Below, piece by piece: positions 43,686 to 51,613 of a stretch of DNA of 64,000 nucleotides (positions are counted from its first letter, which is position 1; each line of letters begins with the position of its first letter). Under the pieces are notes generated by a model. The model had not been told where the DNA came from. It saw only the letters and a program-made list of their open reading frames with translations, and did not search any database. The translations under genes were made by a program, and so were the position numbers. This DNA is from Solirubrobacterales bacterium (GTDB lineage: Bacteria; Actinomycetota; Thermoleophilia; Solirubrobacterales; 70-9), in contig JAFKLL010000015.1 of NCBI GenBank assembly GCA_017304845.1, positions 27,087-91,086 of the forward strand. Direction: 5' to 3'.

Positions 43686-44780
43686 TTGAGTTCCCCCGAG
43701 ATCAGGATCGACCAGCTTTCCGGCGGCCGGGTGCTGATCGCACCGGGCCGGGCGGAGCGGCCGGACGACTTCAACCCGGAGCCCTGGAGCCCGAGCGGCC
43801 ACGAGGGCTGTCCCTTCTGCGAGGGCAACGAGGCGGCGACCCCGCCCGAGGTGGAGGCCGATCGGCCCGACGGCGGCCCCGCCGACGGTCCGGGCTGGCG
43901 CACCCGGACGGTGCCGAACCTGTACCCGGCGGTCTCCCCGGTCGAGGAACCGGCGCCCGAGCCGGTGCTCGAGGGCGGCCGTCCGGCCGGCGGCCGGGCC
44001 GCCTCGGGATCCGGTTCCGCCGCCGGCAGCGCCTTCGCCAGCTCGGCCGACCCGTTGCTCGCCTCGGGCCGGGGCAGCGAGCCGGACATGTTCGCCTCCC
44101 GCCCCGCGGTCGGCGCCCATGAGGTGATCGTCAACGCTTCCGGCCACGTCGCCTCGCTGGCCGACCTCGACCCGGAGGGGCTGGCCGCCGCAGTGTCCAT
44201 GTGGCGGAGCCGCATGCGTGCCCACGCCGATGCCGCCTACGTGCAGCTGATCCTGAACCAGGGCCCCGACTCGGGCGCCTCGCTGGAGCACAGCCACGCC
44301 CAGCTCGGGGCGATGGAGTTCGTGCCGCCGGCGGTCGCCAGGGAACGGGAACGGGTCGGCGCCTACCGCGAACGGACCGCCGGGGCGAGCCTGCTCGGCG
44401 AGATCCTGCGTGAGGAGATCCGCCGGAGCGACCGCCTGGTCGCGATCGACGACGAGGTCGCCCTGATATGTCCCTGGGCCTCCCGCCATCCGTACGAGAT
44501 GCGGCTGGTGCCGCGACGGCCCACCGCCCGATTCGAGGAGGACGAGGGCGGGGTGGCGATGCTCGGCCGGGCGGTCGGCGCTCTCACCGAGCTGTTCGGC
44601 GACCCCTGCCAACTCAACCTCTGGGTGCGCACCGCCCCGCGCGGGGTCGAGCACTTCCACTGGCACCTCGACCTGATCCCGAGGTTGGAGCCGGCCTCCG
44701 CCTTCGAGATGGCGACCGCGGTCGACATCAACATCGTCACGCCGGAACGCGCGGCGGAAGCCCTACGCGCGGTGATCTAG
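43686..44780 (+). CDS. GalT-like hexose-1-phosphate uridylyltransferase / nucleotidyltransferase
   Basis: A 364-residue HIT-superfamily enzyme. N-terminal SGGRVLIAPGRAERPDDF and CPFCEGNE (zinc cysteines), RTVPNLYPAV, then HEVIVNASGHV, the catalytic HSHAQLGAME block (equivalent to HPHGQ), WASRHPYEMRLVPRR and HFHWHLDLIPR. This is the GalT / ADP-glucose phosphorylase family, which transfers nucleotidyl groups to sugar phosphates. About 60 low-complexity Gly/Ala/Ser residues separate NLYPAV from HEVIV. The TTG start at 43686 gives the family N-terminus. The stop is followed at once by a palindromic repeat. Confidence 0.85.
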   Translation: MSSPEIRIDQLSGGRVLIAPGRAERPDDFNPEPWSPSGHEGCPFCEGNEAATPPEVEADRPDGGPADGPGWRTRTVPNLYPAVSPVEEPAPEPVLEGGRPAGGRAASGSGSAAGSAFASSADPLLASGRGSEPDMFASRPAVGAHEVIVNASGHVASLADLDPEGLAAAVSMWRSRMRAHADAAYVQLILNQGPDSGASLEHSHAQLGAMEFVPPAVARERERVGAYRERTAGASLLGEILREEIRRSDRLVAIDDEVALICPWASRHPYEMRLVPRRPTARFEEDEGGVAMLGRAVGALTELFGDPCQLNLWVRTAPRGVEHFHWHLDLIPRLEPASAFEMATAVDINIVTPERAAEALRAVI

Positions 44781-44781
44781 C

Positions 44782-44831
44782 CCGCGAGATGCAGAAAGGG
44801 GGCGCTATGTGGCGTCTTTCTGCATCTCGGA
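44782..44831. repeat. Palindromic intergenic element, copy 3
   Basis: The 14-bp arms CGAGATGCAGAAAG (44785-44798) and their complement (44816-44829) flank the core GGGGCGCTATGTGGCGT. The right end lacks the CG of the usual CTCGCGG. It begins 1 nt after the galT-like stop codon. The inner ends match copy 2. Confidence 0.9.
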
Positions 44832-44845
44832 GGTCGTTTGGCGGG

Positions 44846-44851
44846 TAGGGT
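44846..44851 (+). promoter_or_regulatory. -10 box of the gene at 44858
   Basis: TAGGGT ends 6 nt before the ATG; no SD. Confidence 0.5.
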
Positions 44852-44857
44852 CCAACG

Positions 44858-45598
44858 ATGCCGATCGACAACCGCCCCTTTCCCCGCTTCGTCGCCGACG
44901 CTTCCCGCCACGGCATCCCTCACGGCCGTTTCGCCGAACGGCTGGCCAGCGTCTTCAAGGCCGCCTGCGAGGAGATCGAGGACCTGCCGGACGGCGCCGC
45001 GATCCCGGACGAGTTCACCTGGTTCCCGGAGCGGGCCTGGAGCGGCCGGGTCTGGATCCCGGTCTCGGGTTCCTCGGAGGCGGTGATGGAGGAAGGCGGC
45101 GAACCGGAGCCGATCGAGCTGTTCGGCCTGGTCAGCTTCGTCCAGCCCGAGGGGGCCGACCCGACCGACTTCAAGGCGTCCGCGGACTTCACCGACGTGG
45201 TCGCCGCCGAGAATCCCGACTGGACGATCGACATCTCCGACGAGGTGATCGGCACCTGGCGGGGCGAGCAGGGGCGGGAGGCCGCGATGACCCTGGTCTG
45301 GGGCCGCTCGCTGGTCGCCGGCGCCTTCGCGGTCACGGCCGAGCTGGACGGCGTCACCGTCGACCAGGACCCGCTCTTCGGCGGTCAGGGCGCGAAGGTC
45401 GATCGCTTCACGTTGATCGCCCCGGACGCGCTCAAGAACTACGGTGACGATGCGTATCTGGAGATTCGCCTGTGGTCGTCGAGGGGTAAGGAAGTGGCGA
45501 GGGAAAGCCTCTACGAGATCGAGCAAAGCCCGGACCCGGAGGAGACAGCAAATGAACAAGGCCAGGATCCAGGACCTGAAGGAACTGATCGCGCATGA
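44858..45598 (+). CDS. Protein of unknown function, coupled to a baeRF gene
   Basis: A 246-residue acidic soluble protein without signal peptide or membrane segment. Blocks such as EEIEDLPDGAAIPDEFTWFPERAW and DWTIDISDEVIGTWRGEQG suggest a compact alpha/beta fold; the longest of these spans residues about 38-61. The C-terminus is a low-complexity acidic tail. No family recognised. The end overlaps the downstream baeRF gene by 47 bp in another frame, so the two are made together. Confidence 0.65.
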   Translation: MPIDNRPFPRFVADASRHGIPHGRFAERLASVFKAACEEIEDLPDGAAIPDEFTWFPERAWSGRVWIPVSGSSEAVMEEGGEPEPIELFGLVSFVQPEGADPTDFKASADFTDVVAAENPDWTIDISDEVIGTWRGEQGREAAMTLVWGRSLVAGAFAVTAELDGVTVDQDPLFGGQGAKVDRFTLIAPDALKNYGDDAYLEIRLWSSRGKEVARESLYEIEQSPDPEETANEQGQDPGPEGTDRA

Positions 45599-46709
45599 GT
45601 CCGAGGGCCCGGTGCTCTCGGTCTTCTGCCGGACCGACCCGCGGGATCCCGCCAACAGCAGCGAGACGCCGGCCTGGTCGATCGCGCTGAAGAACGGGCT
45701 GAGCGCGATCTGCGCCTCCCAGAACGGCGATCACGACCAGTCCCAGGCGGTCAAGAAGCTCTGCTCCGAGGCCGAGCGCCGCATCGCCAAGGTCTCGGCT
45801 TCCGAGCGTGGCCGCAGCGTCGCCCTCTTCCTCGGGGGCGGCGGCAAGCTCGACTCGTTCACGACCTTCCAGATCCCGGTGCGCAACGACTACGTGACGG
45901 TCGATTCCGGCCCGGTGGTCTGGCCGATGCTCGACGTGATCGACCGCGGCCAGCGCACCGGCCTGGTCCTCCTGAGCCAGGATCGGATCCGTCTGCTGGA
46001 GTGGTCGGACGGCACGACCCGTGACCTCGAGGAGTCGACCTTCGACCTCGAGTTGGGAGATTGGCACCAGTACCGCGGGCCGGCCAGGCCGCAGGGCACG
46101 GTCGGGGGCGGCGGCGTCTCGAACGTCTCCGCCTACGGCGACCGGGTCGAGGCCTGGCGCAGCCGCTTCCTCAAGGAGGCCGCCAAGGCGATCGCGGAGA
46201 GCGCCAACGACCTCGGGTTCGACCGCCTGGTCGCCGCGGCCGAAGGCGAGCTCGGCGCGGGCTTCAACGAGGCCCTGCCGGCCGAGATGCGCAGTCGTCT
46301 CGCGACCACGGTCCACCTCAACCTGATCGACCTCTCCGCCGCCGAGGCGGGCGCCGCCCTGGACCCGCATCTCCGGCAGGCCTGGCGGGACTCGGTCGCC
46401 GGCACCGGCGCCACCGCCCTGGCCCGGTCCCAGGCGGGAGACCGCGCGGTCTCCGGTCCCGACGAGGTCCTGCTCGCCCTCGGCGAGGGCCGGGTCGAGC
46501 ACCTGATCTGCGACCCGTACCTGGCGACCGAGGAGGACGGCCTCAGCGAGGGCTCCCGCCAGGCGATCAGAGACGCCGGCGAGGCCAGCGTCCAGGAGGC
46601 GATGGTCGAACTGGCCCTCCGCACCGACGCCCGGGTCAGCTCCGCCTCGGTCGAGGAGGTCCCGGCCCTGGGCGAGGCCGACGGCGCCCTCGCCCTGCTG
46701 CGCTACTGA
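45552..46709 (+). CDS. baeRF-type (bacterial eRF1-like) protein
   Basis: A 385-residue cytoplasmic protein resembling the bacterial archaeo-eukaryotic release factor families. Order of blocks: VLSVFCRTDPRDPANSS at the N-terminus, VALFLGGGGKLDSFTTF, PVVWPMLDVIDRGQRTGLVLL, ELGDWHQYRGPARPQG, then DRLVAAAEGELGAGF and LALGEGRVEHLICDPY of the second and third domains. Family members are proposed to act on ribosomes in rescue or stress. GGAGGAGA lies just before the ATG at 45552. A family subgroup (10-like) is my guess from pattern only. Confidence 0.75.
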   Translation: MNKARIQDLKELIAHESEGPVLSVFCRTDPRDPANSSETPAWSIALKNGLSAICASQNGDHDQSQAVKKLCSEAERRIAKVSASERGRSVALFLGGGGKLDSFTTFQIPVRNDYVTVDSGPVVWPMLDVIDRGQRTGLVLLSQDRIRLLEWSDGTTRDLEESTFDLELGDWHQYRGPARPQGTVGGGGVSNVSAYGDRVEAWRSRFLKEAAKAIAESANDLGFDRLVAAAEGELGAGFNEALPAEMRSRLATTVHLNLIDLSAAEAGAALDPHLRQAWRDSVAGTGATALARSQAGDRAVSGPDEVLLALGEGRVEHLICDPYLATEEDGLSEGSRQAIRDAGEASVQEAMVELALRTDARVSSASVEEVPALGEADGALALLRY

Positions 46710-46748
46710 CCGCGGCCGGCGAGGACCGCAAACACCACCCGGCGCGGA

Positions 46749-46754
46749 TACCAT
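46749..46754 (+). promoter_or_regulatory. -10 box of tRNA-Arg
   Basis: TACCAT ends 9 nt before the first base of the tRNA. Confidence 0.4.
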
Positions 46755-46763
46755 CCGCCCCCG

Positions 46764-46837
46764 GCCCCGATAGCTCAGCTGGATAGAGCGTCCGCCTCCT
46801 AAGCGGAAGGCCGCTGGTTCGAATCCAGCTCGGGGCG
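46764..46837 (+). tRNA. tRNA-Arg (anticodon CCT)
   Basis: A full cloverleaf: acceptor GCCCCGA (46764-46770) with TCGGGGC (46830-46836) and discriminator G; D-arm GCTC/GAGC; anticodon stem TCCGC/GCGGA with loop CTCCTAA, anticodon CCT at 46798-46800; T-arm GCTGG-TTCGAAT-CCAGC. It reads AGG. CCA is not encoded. A palindromic element starts 11 nt after it. Confidence 0.97.
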
Positions 46838-46847
46838 TCCCCCAGCT

Positions 46848-46896
46848 CGCGAGATGCAGATCGGGTGCGCCATGTGGCTCCATTCTGCATCTCGCG
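46848..46896. repeat. Palindromic intergenic element, copy 4
   Basis: The 13-bp arms CGCGAGATGCAGA (46848-46860) and their complement (46884-46896) flank GTGCGCCATGTGGC. It lies just after tRNA-Arg and ends 4 nt before the first ATG of the aminotransferase gene. Beside the core the pairing is weaker than in the other copies. Confidence 0.88.
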
Positions 46897-46900
46897 CCAT

Positions 46901-48268
46901 ATGATCGGCTCGATGACCGAGATCGATCGTGAGCGTTTGGCCGGGCTGACCCAGGTTGAGTCGGATCGGTTCGTCGAGGCGAATCCGAAGTCGAAGGAGC
47001 TTTTCGAGCGCTCGCGACGTTCGTTGATCGGGGGCGTGCCGATGCCCTGGATGATGCGCTGGGCGGGTGGCTTCCCGGTCTTCGCCAAGCTGGCGATCGG
47101 GGCGCGGATCATCGACGTCGACGATCACACCTACATCGACTTCTGCCTCGGGGACACCGGGGCGATGCCGGGCCACGATCCCGAGCCGGTGGTGCGGGCG
47201 ATCACCGATCAGGAGCGGCGTGGCATCACCACGATGCTGCCGACCGAGGACGCCCCCTGGGTCGGCGAGGAACTGACCCGCCGCTTCGGCCTCGACCGTT
47301 GGATGTTCACCCTGACCGCGACCGACGCGAACCGGGCGGCGCTCAGGATCTGCCGTCAGATCACGGGCCGTCCCAAGGTGCTGGTCATGAGCTACAGCTA
47401 CCACGGCTCGGTCGACGAGGCCTTCGCCGTCGCCGGCCCGGACGGCGCCACCGTCTCCCGCGAGGGCAACGTCGGGGCTCCGGTCGACCCGGCCCAGACC
47501 ACCACGGCGATCGAGTTCAACGATCTCGACGCGCTCGAGGCCGCGCTCGCCACCGGCGAGATCGCCTGCGTGCTGGCCGAGCCGGCGATGACAAACATGG
47601 GGATCGTGCTGCCCGACGAGGGCTACCACGAGGCGCTCCGGGAAATGACCCGGAAGCACGGCACGCTGCTGATCATCGACGAGACCCACACCTTCTCGGC
47701 CGGGCCCGGCGGCTGCACCGCCGCCTGGGGCCTGGAGCCGGACCTGCTCTCGATCGGCAAGGCGATCGGGTCCGGCGTGCCGGCCGGGTCGCTCGGCATG
47801 ACCGAGGAAGTGGTCGGCCGCATGTTCGACCAGCCCGAGGCCGACTACGAGGACACCGGCGGGGTCGGCGGCACCCTGGCCGGCAACGCGCTGTCCCTGG
47901 CGGCGGTCAGGGCGACCCTCTCCGAGGTGCTGACCGAGGAGGCATTCGCGCACACGATTCCGCTCGCGACCCGGTTCAGCGAGGGCGTCATGCAGGTGGT
48001 CGAGGCCCACGGCCTGCCCTGGAACGTGACCCAGCTCGGGGCCAGGGCCGAGTACCGCTTCGAGCGCGAGCCGGCCCGCAACGGCACCCAGGCCCATGAC
48101 GCCTCCGACCCCGAGCTGGAACGGTTCCTCCACCTCCACGCGCTCAACCGCGGGGTCCTGATCACCCCCTTCCACAACATGGCACTGATGTCGCCCGCGA
48201 CCAGCGCCGCCGACGTCGACCGGCACACCGAGGTGTTCGCCGAGGCGGTGGGGGACCTGCTGGCGTAG
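46901..48268 (+). CDS. Class-III PLP-dependent aminotransferase (HemL-like)
   Basis: A 455-residue cytoplasmic enzyme of the ornithine/GSA aminotransferase fold. GGVPMPWMMRWAGGFPVF, DVDDHTYIDFCLGDTGAMPGH, SYHGSVDEAFA, VLAEPAMTNMGIVLP, the PLP-ring aspartate in IIDETHTF, and the Schiff-base lysine in LSIGKAIGSGVPAG. Glutamate-1-semialdehyde aminomutases look similar, but AEPAMTNMGIV differs from the usual HemL form and the substrate is open. Two in-frame starts exist, ATG 46901 and ATG 46913; neither has an SD, and a palindromic repeat abuts the first. Confidence 0.85.
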   Translation: MIGSMTEIDRERLAGLTQVESDRFVEANPKSKELFERSRRSLIGGVPMPWMMRWAGGFPVFAKLAIGARIIDVDDHTYIDFCLGDTGAMPGHDPEPVVRAITDQERRGITTMLPTEDAPWVGEELTRRFGLDRWMFTLTATDANRAALRICRQITGRPKVLVMSYSYHGSVDEAFAVAGPDGATVSREGNVGAPVDPAQTTTAIEFNDLDALEAALATGEIACVLAEPAMTNMGIVLPDEGYHEALREMTRKHGTLLIIDETHTFSAGPGGCTAAWGLEPDLLSIGKAIGSGVPAGSLGMTEEVVGRMFDQPEADYEDTGGVGGTLAGNALSLAAVRATLSEVLTEEAFAHTIPLATRFSEGVMQVVEAHGLPWNVTQLGARAEYRFEREPARNGTQAHDASDPELERFLHLHALNRGVLITPFHNMALMSPATSAADVDRHTEVFAEAVGDLLA

Positions 48269-48271
48269 GCT
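48266..48271 (+). promoter_or_regulatory. -10 box of the SDR gene
   Basis: TAGGCT, which includes the stop codon of the preceding gene, ends 7 nt before the GTG at 48279. Confidence 0.45.
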
Positions 48272-48278
48272 GCCGGTC

Positions 48279-49109
48279 GTGGAGCAGAAGCCGACAGTCG
48301 CACTGATCACTGGGGCCTCGAGCGGGATCGGGGAGGCGGTCGCGTGGCGGCTCGCCCGCAAGCCCGGCACGAGGCTGATCCTGGTCGCGCGGCGCGAAGA
48401 TCGCCTGCGGGCCCTGGCCAAGCGGCTGCCCTGCGAGACGACCTGGGTCGCCGCCGACCTGACCGACTCGGACGCGCCGGGTCGGATCCTCGCTCACGTG
48501 CAGGAGCATCACCCGCCGCTCAACCTGCTGGTCAACAACGCCGGCGCCTCCTGGCGGGCGACCTTCGCCGACGGCGGCTACGAGAACGTGCGGCGGACCA
48601 TGGAGATCAACTTCGACGCGGTGCTGCGGATCACGGAGACCTTCCTGCCGATGCTTCGTGGCGCGGCTCCCAGCGCGATCGTCAACATCGCCTCGACCGC
48701 GGGCCGGATCTCCCGGGCCGGCGCCGGCGCCTACTCGGCTTCCAAGTACGCCCTGATCGGTTGGAGCGACTCGCTCCACCTGGAAGAGGCGCCCCACGGG
48801 GTGCATGTGGGTCTGGTCCTGCCGGGCTTCATCGCCACCGAGGGCTTTCCGGCCGAGGAGCTGCGAGCCAAGTTCCTGACCCGGTGGATGGTCTCTGACG
48901 TCAGCAAGGCGGCCGAGGCGGTCTACGAAGCCGGCGTCATGGGGCGCCCTGAGCGCTACGTCCCCCGGCCGTACGGGCTGATCGCCGTGCTGAAGATCAT
49001 CGCCCCGGGCCTGGTCCGCAAGGTTCTCTCCGGCGGCGCCGCCAAGGCGATGACCACCAAGACCGGCGCCGACGCCGCCGAACAGGCCGAGAAGAAGTCC
49101 CGCGCCTAG
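48279..49109 (+). CDS. SDR-family oxidoreductase
   Basis: A 276-residue NAD(P)-dependent dehydrogenase of the classical short-chain type. Cofactor motif ITGASSGIGEAVA near the N-terminus, LLVNNAGASWRATF, the catalytic serine in NIASTAGRIS, and YSASKYALIGW (Tyr and Lys). The longer basic C-terminus (about 60 residues past the fold) is typical of DltE-like members. The stop shares CTAG with the convergent gene. Confidence 0.9.
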   Translation: MEQKPTVALITGASSGIGEAVAWRLARKPGTRLILVARREDRLRALAKRLPCETTWVAADLTDSDAPGRILAHVQEHHPPLNLLVNNAGASWRATFADGGYENVRRTMEINFDAVLRITETFLPMLRGAAPSAIVNIASTAGRISRAGAGAYSASKYALIGWSDSLHLEEAPHGVHVGLVLPGFIATEGFPAEELRAKFLTRWMVSDVSKAAEAVYEAGVMGRPERYVPRPYGLIAVLKIIAPGLVRKVLSGGAAKAMTTKTGADAAEQAEKKSRA

Positions 49110-50323
49110 CGGCCGGCCGTCAGGTCGACGAAGGTACGGAGCCCGCTGCGCGGCGTGAGCTGGCGCTGGTAGAGGAAGACCGGGGCGCCCCGGTGCTGGA
49201 TCGCACCTAGCTGAACTGGGAAGAAGGCCCGGCCCGTCCACAGGGTCAGCTCCCGGTCGAAGCCGCTTCCATCAGCCTTGAGCCGGCCCGCGAAGACACG
49301 GGTGCGCAGGCCGCCACCGAAGGCGACCCCGTAGTAGTCGTTCTCCTGCCAAAGGGCCCAGATCTCGTTCCCGATCGCGTAGATCCCGCCCTGCGGAGTC
49401 CCGAACCCGGTGCCGATCTCCTCTCCGGCGGGTGACCAGGAGCCGCCGGAGAGCTTCCGCAGAACGAAGGAGCCGACGGTGGTCTGGCGACCGCCGTAGC
49501 CGTCCGGGACATCCCACATGGTCACCAACGGGGCGATGAGCGAGGAGCCGGAACGCACGGTGGCCGTGCTGCGATTCGTGAGCGGGCCCAGCCCCGTGGT
49601 CAGCGGCTTCGAGTAGGTCCAACGCGAACCGTGGCGGGCGACGATGACCCGGATGCCTCGATTCATCTCCATGAGGTCCAGCTCGAGTCGCTGCCCCGGC
49701 GTGGACGTCGTGGCTTGGACGAACTCGGGAAGCCACAGTCCGGGGCGGTCGATCCGGGCCTTCAGGGGCACGATGCGATCGCCCTCGAGTCGAGCCAGCC
49801 TGATCTGGCTCACGCTTCCGCGGGCCCCACGATGGTCCCGGCGCAGGAGCACCAGCGATCGGCCTCCGATCTGCTGCACGTCGTAGAGAGAGAACTTCCG
49901 GAACGGCCCGGGGAGGGCCAGCTCGACCCAGCGTCCGTTGCGGCGGCAGGCGATCTCGGGACGGTCCCTTCTGACCATCCGCGCCAGGCATATCTCCCTG
50001 TCACCGCCCGGTGCCCGGCGGAGGAACAGATGGGTCCCGTAGCCGGTGTCGGTGGTGAGCAGCGGTCCGACCTGAACCCACCGGCCGCCCTGGCGCACCG
50101 AGACCCGGGTCCGGGTCGTGTTGCGGCGAGTCATCCCGGTCGTGGCGATCCAGAGTCGCTTGCCGTCGGAGGCCAGCGCGGCGTCCCGGTCGTCGACGAA
50201 TCCCTTCGGCCCGGCGATGACCTGGGCCGACGAAGCTTCCGCCAGGCAGGCCATCGAAGCCAGCAACGCGATCGCGAACAGAAGCCGCCGCGCGAAGCCG
50301 CGGAGGTGGGGTCTGGCGGTCAT
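49106..50323 (-). CDS. Secreted protein of unknown function, paralogue of upstream gene
   Basis: A 405-residue exported protein: signal peptide to about residue 33, then regularly spaced beta strands with Trp/Gly and R-W-V blocks (GGRWVQVGPLL, NGRWVELAL, GGSWSPAGEEIG), as in beta-propellers. GGIYAIGNEIWALWQENDYY corresponds to GGTFAIGDRVWTVWSREYL in the neighbour, which shows homology. No catalytic motif is visible. Its ATG overlaps the stop of the upstream paralogue (ATGA). The stop shares a CTAG with the convergent SDR gene. Confidence 0.65.
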   Translation of the reverse strand: MTARPHLRGFARRLLFAIALLASMACLAEASSAQVIAGPKGFVDDRDAALASDGKRLWIATTGMTRRNTTRTRVSVRQGGRWVQVGPLLTTDTGYGTHLFLRRAPGGDREICLARMVRRDRPEIACRRNGRWVELALPGPFRKFSLYDVQQIGGRSLVLLRRDHRGARGSVSQIRLARLEGDRIVPLKARIDRPGLWLPEFVQATTSTPGQRLELDLMEMNRGIRVIVARHGSRWTYSKPLTTGLGPLTNRSTATVRSGSSLIAPLVTMWDVPDGYGGRQTTVGSFVLRKLSGGSWSPAGEEIGTGFGTPQGGIYAIGNEIWALWQENDYYGVAFGGGLRTRVFAGRLKADGSGFDRELTLWTGRAFFPVQLGAIQHRGAPVFLYQRQLTPRSGLRTFVDLTAGR

Positions 50324-51525
50324 CGCGGAGCGATCTCCACGACGGCCCGCCAGTGGCCGCGCCGGTTCGAGGTCCCGTAGAGGAAGGCGGGGCGGCCGCG
50401 GTAGGAGGTCGCCTGCATGATCGGTGCGGCGGGCACGTACCTGCGCGCGACGGTGAAGCGCCGGTCGATCCGTGTGCCGTCCGGGCTGAACCGGACCGCG
50501 AACATGCTGGCCCGGAAGGCCTTGCGCCGGGTCAGGTACTCACGGGACCAGACCGTCCAGACCCGGTCGCCGATCGCGAAGGTGCCCCCCTGGTTGGCGC
50601 CGCGACCGTGGGTCAGGATGCGTCCGGTCGCCCGGGACCAGGCACCGCCGTCGAGGCGAAAGGTCGAGAGCGGCCAGTCGGCGATCGGGCTGCGCGGCCA
50701 GGGGCGGGTCGAAGGCGTGGTCAGGTACAGCGCGTCCCCGGAGCGGACCGGCCCGGAGATCGGTGGGGCGCCGTGCACCACGGGAAGGGCCGGGCTGATC
50801 GTCCACTCGCCTCCGGTCATGGTCGCCACGGACCGGCGTCCGGAGCCCGGGTCCGAGTACTGCTGGAGGCCCACGTCGATCGTTCCCTGGTCTCCGCCGG
50901 CGGTCTCGCCGAGATTGGCCAGGACGGCACCCGGGCGCTGTAGCGGCGGGTCGGTGAGGGCGACCGACGCCCCGTCGACGACGCCGACTCGGACGGTGGT
51001 CGTGCCGTCCTCGTTCCAGCGGGCGAAGCTCGCGGTCAGGTCGGAGCCGTCGGCGCGCAGGCCGGTCACCGCGAAGCCCTTGAGCTCCGGCGTCGAGATC
51101 GTCTTCCAGCTTCCGTCGGTCAGGCAGCGGATCCGCGCGCCTTCGCGCGGCGAATCGCCGACGCAGGGGACGTCCTCTCCGTCGCGGCTGAGCACGCCGA
51201 GCTCCAGGCCGTCGTCGTAGGCGGTGGGGAGCATGCCGGGCAGCCTGGCCCAGCCATGCCCGTCGTAGCGGTGGACCAGGATCCGGTAGTCGCCCCAGGC
51301 GTTGGTGCCGATCGTGGCCAGGTAGAGCCGCGGGCCGATGACCGCGATCCGGGCGTCGTAGTCATGGGTTCCCTTGGTCGGGGAGACCAGCCGAAGGGTT
51401 TTCGCCGGGGCTGCCGTGGCCGGGGCGGAGAACACCAGGAATGCCAGAGCCAGGGCAGCGGCCCACGACCATCCGGTCGCGGCGACTCCCCGGACCCTGC
51501 GCTTCCGTACAGCGGATCCAAACAC
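50320..51525 (-). CDS. Secreted protein of unknown function, likely beta-propeller
   Basis: A 401-residue exported protein with a long basic n-region and signal peptide ending near ATAAPA (residue about 40). The rest has repeated beta-strand blocks typical of propeller blades (YDARIAVIGPRLYLATIG, GGEWTISPAL, GGAWSRATGRIL). It is homologous to the downstream gene and coupled to it. The start is GTG at 51525, with TAGGGT 7 nt upstream and no SD. Function unknown. Confidence 0.65.
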   Translation of the reverse strand: MFGSAVRKRRVRGVAATGWSWAAALALAFLVFSAPATAAPAKTLRLVSPTKGTHDYDARIAVIGPRLYLATIGTNAWGDYRILVHRYDGHGWARLPGMLPTAYDDGLELGVLSRDGEDVPCVGDSPREGARIRCLTDGSWKTISTPELKGFAVTGLRADGSDLTASFARWNEDGTTTVRVGVVDGASVALTDPPLQRPGAVLANLGETAGGDQGTIDVGLQQYSDPGSGRRSVATMTGGEWTISPALPVVHGAPPISGPVRSGDALYLTTPSTRPWPRSPIADWPLSTFRLDGGAWSRATGRILTHGRGANQGGTFAIGDRVWTVWSREYLTRRKAFRASMFAVRFSPDGTRIDRRFTVARRYVPAAPIMQATSYRGRPAFLYGTSNRRGHWRAVVEIAPR

Positions 51526-51532
51526 AACGCTA

Positions 51533-51538
51533 ACCCTA
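51533..51538 (-). promoter_or_regulatory. -10 box of the secreted-protein pair
   Basis: TAGGGT on the minus strand ends 7 nt before the GTG at 51525. Confidence 0.5.
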
Positions 51539-51555
51539 CCTTAAGAAACCGACAG

Positions 51556-51610
51556 GACCGCGAGATGCAGATCGGGTGCGCTATCTGGCGCGGATCTGCA
51601 TCTCGCGGTC
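51556..51610. repeat. Palindromic intergenic element, copy 5
   Basis: The arms GACCGCGAGATGCAGAT (51556-51572) and their exact complement (51594-51610) match over 17 bp. The core reads GTGCGCTATCTGGCGC. It starts 3 nt after the encapsulin stop (minus strand). The element is nearly the reverse complement of copy 1. Confidence 0.92.
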
Positions 51611-51613
51611 TTT

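Noticed and set aside
46901..48268. Naming the aminotransferase hemL
   Set aside because: The fold is HemL-like, but it is far from the hem operon and key blocks differ from typical glutamate-1-semialdehyde aminomutases.
768..51610. The five palindromic copies as a CRISPR array or as short coding sequences
   Set aside because: Copies lie 2-28 kb apart with no spacers. The peptide CISR recurring in several frames is only the translated repeat.
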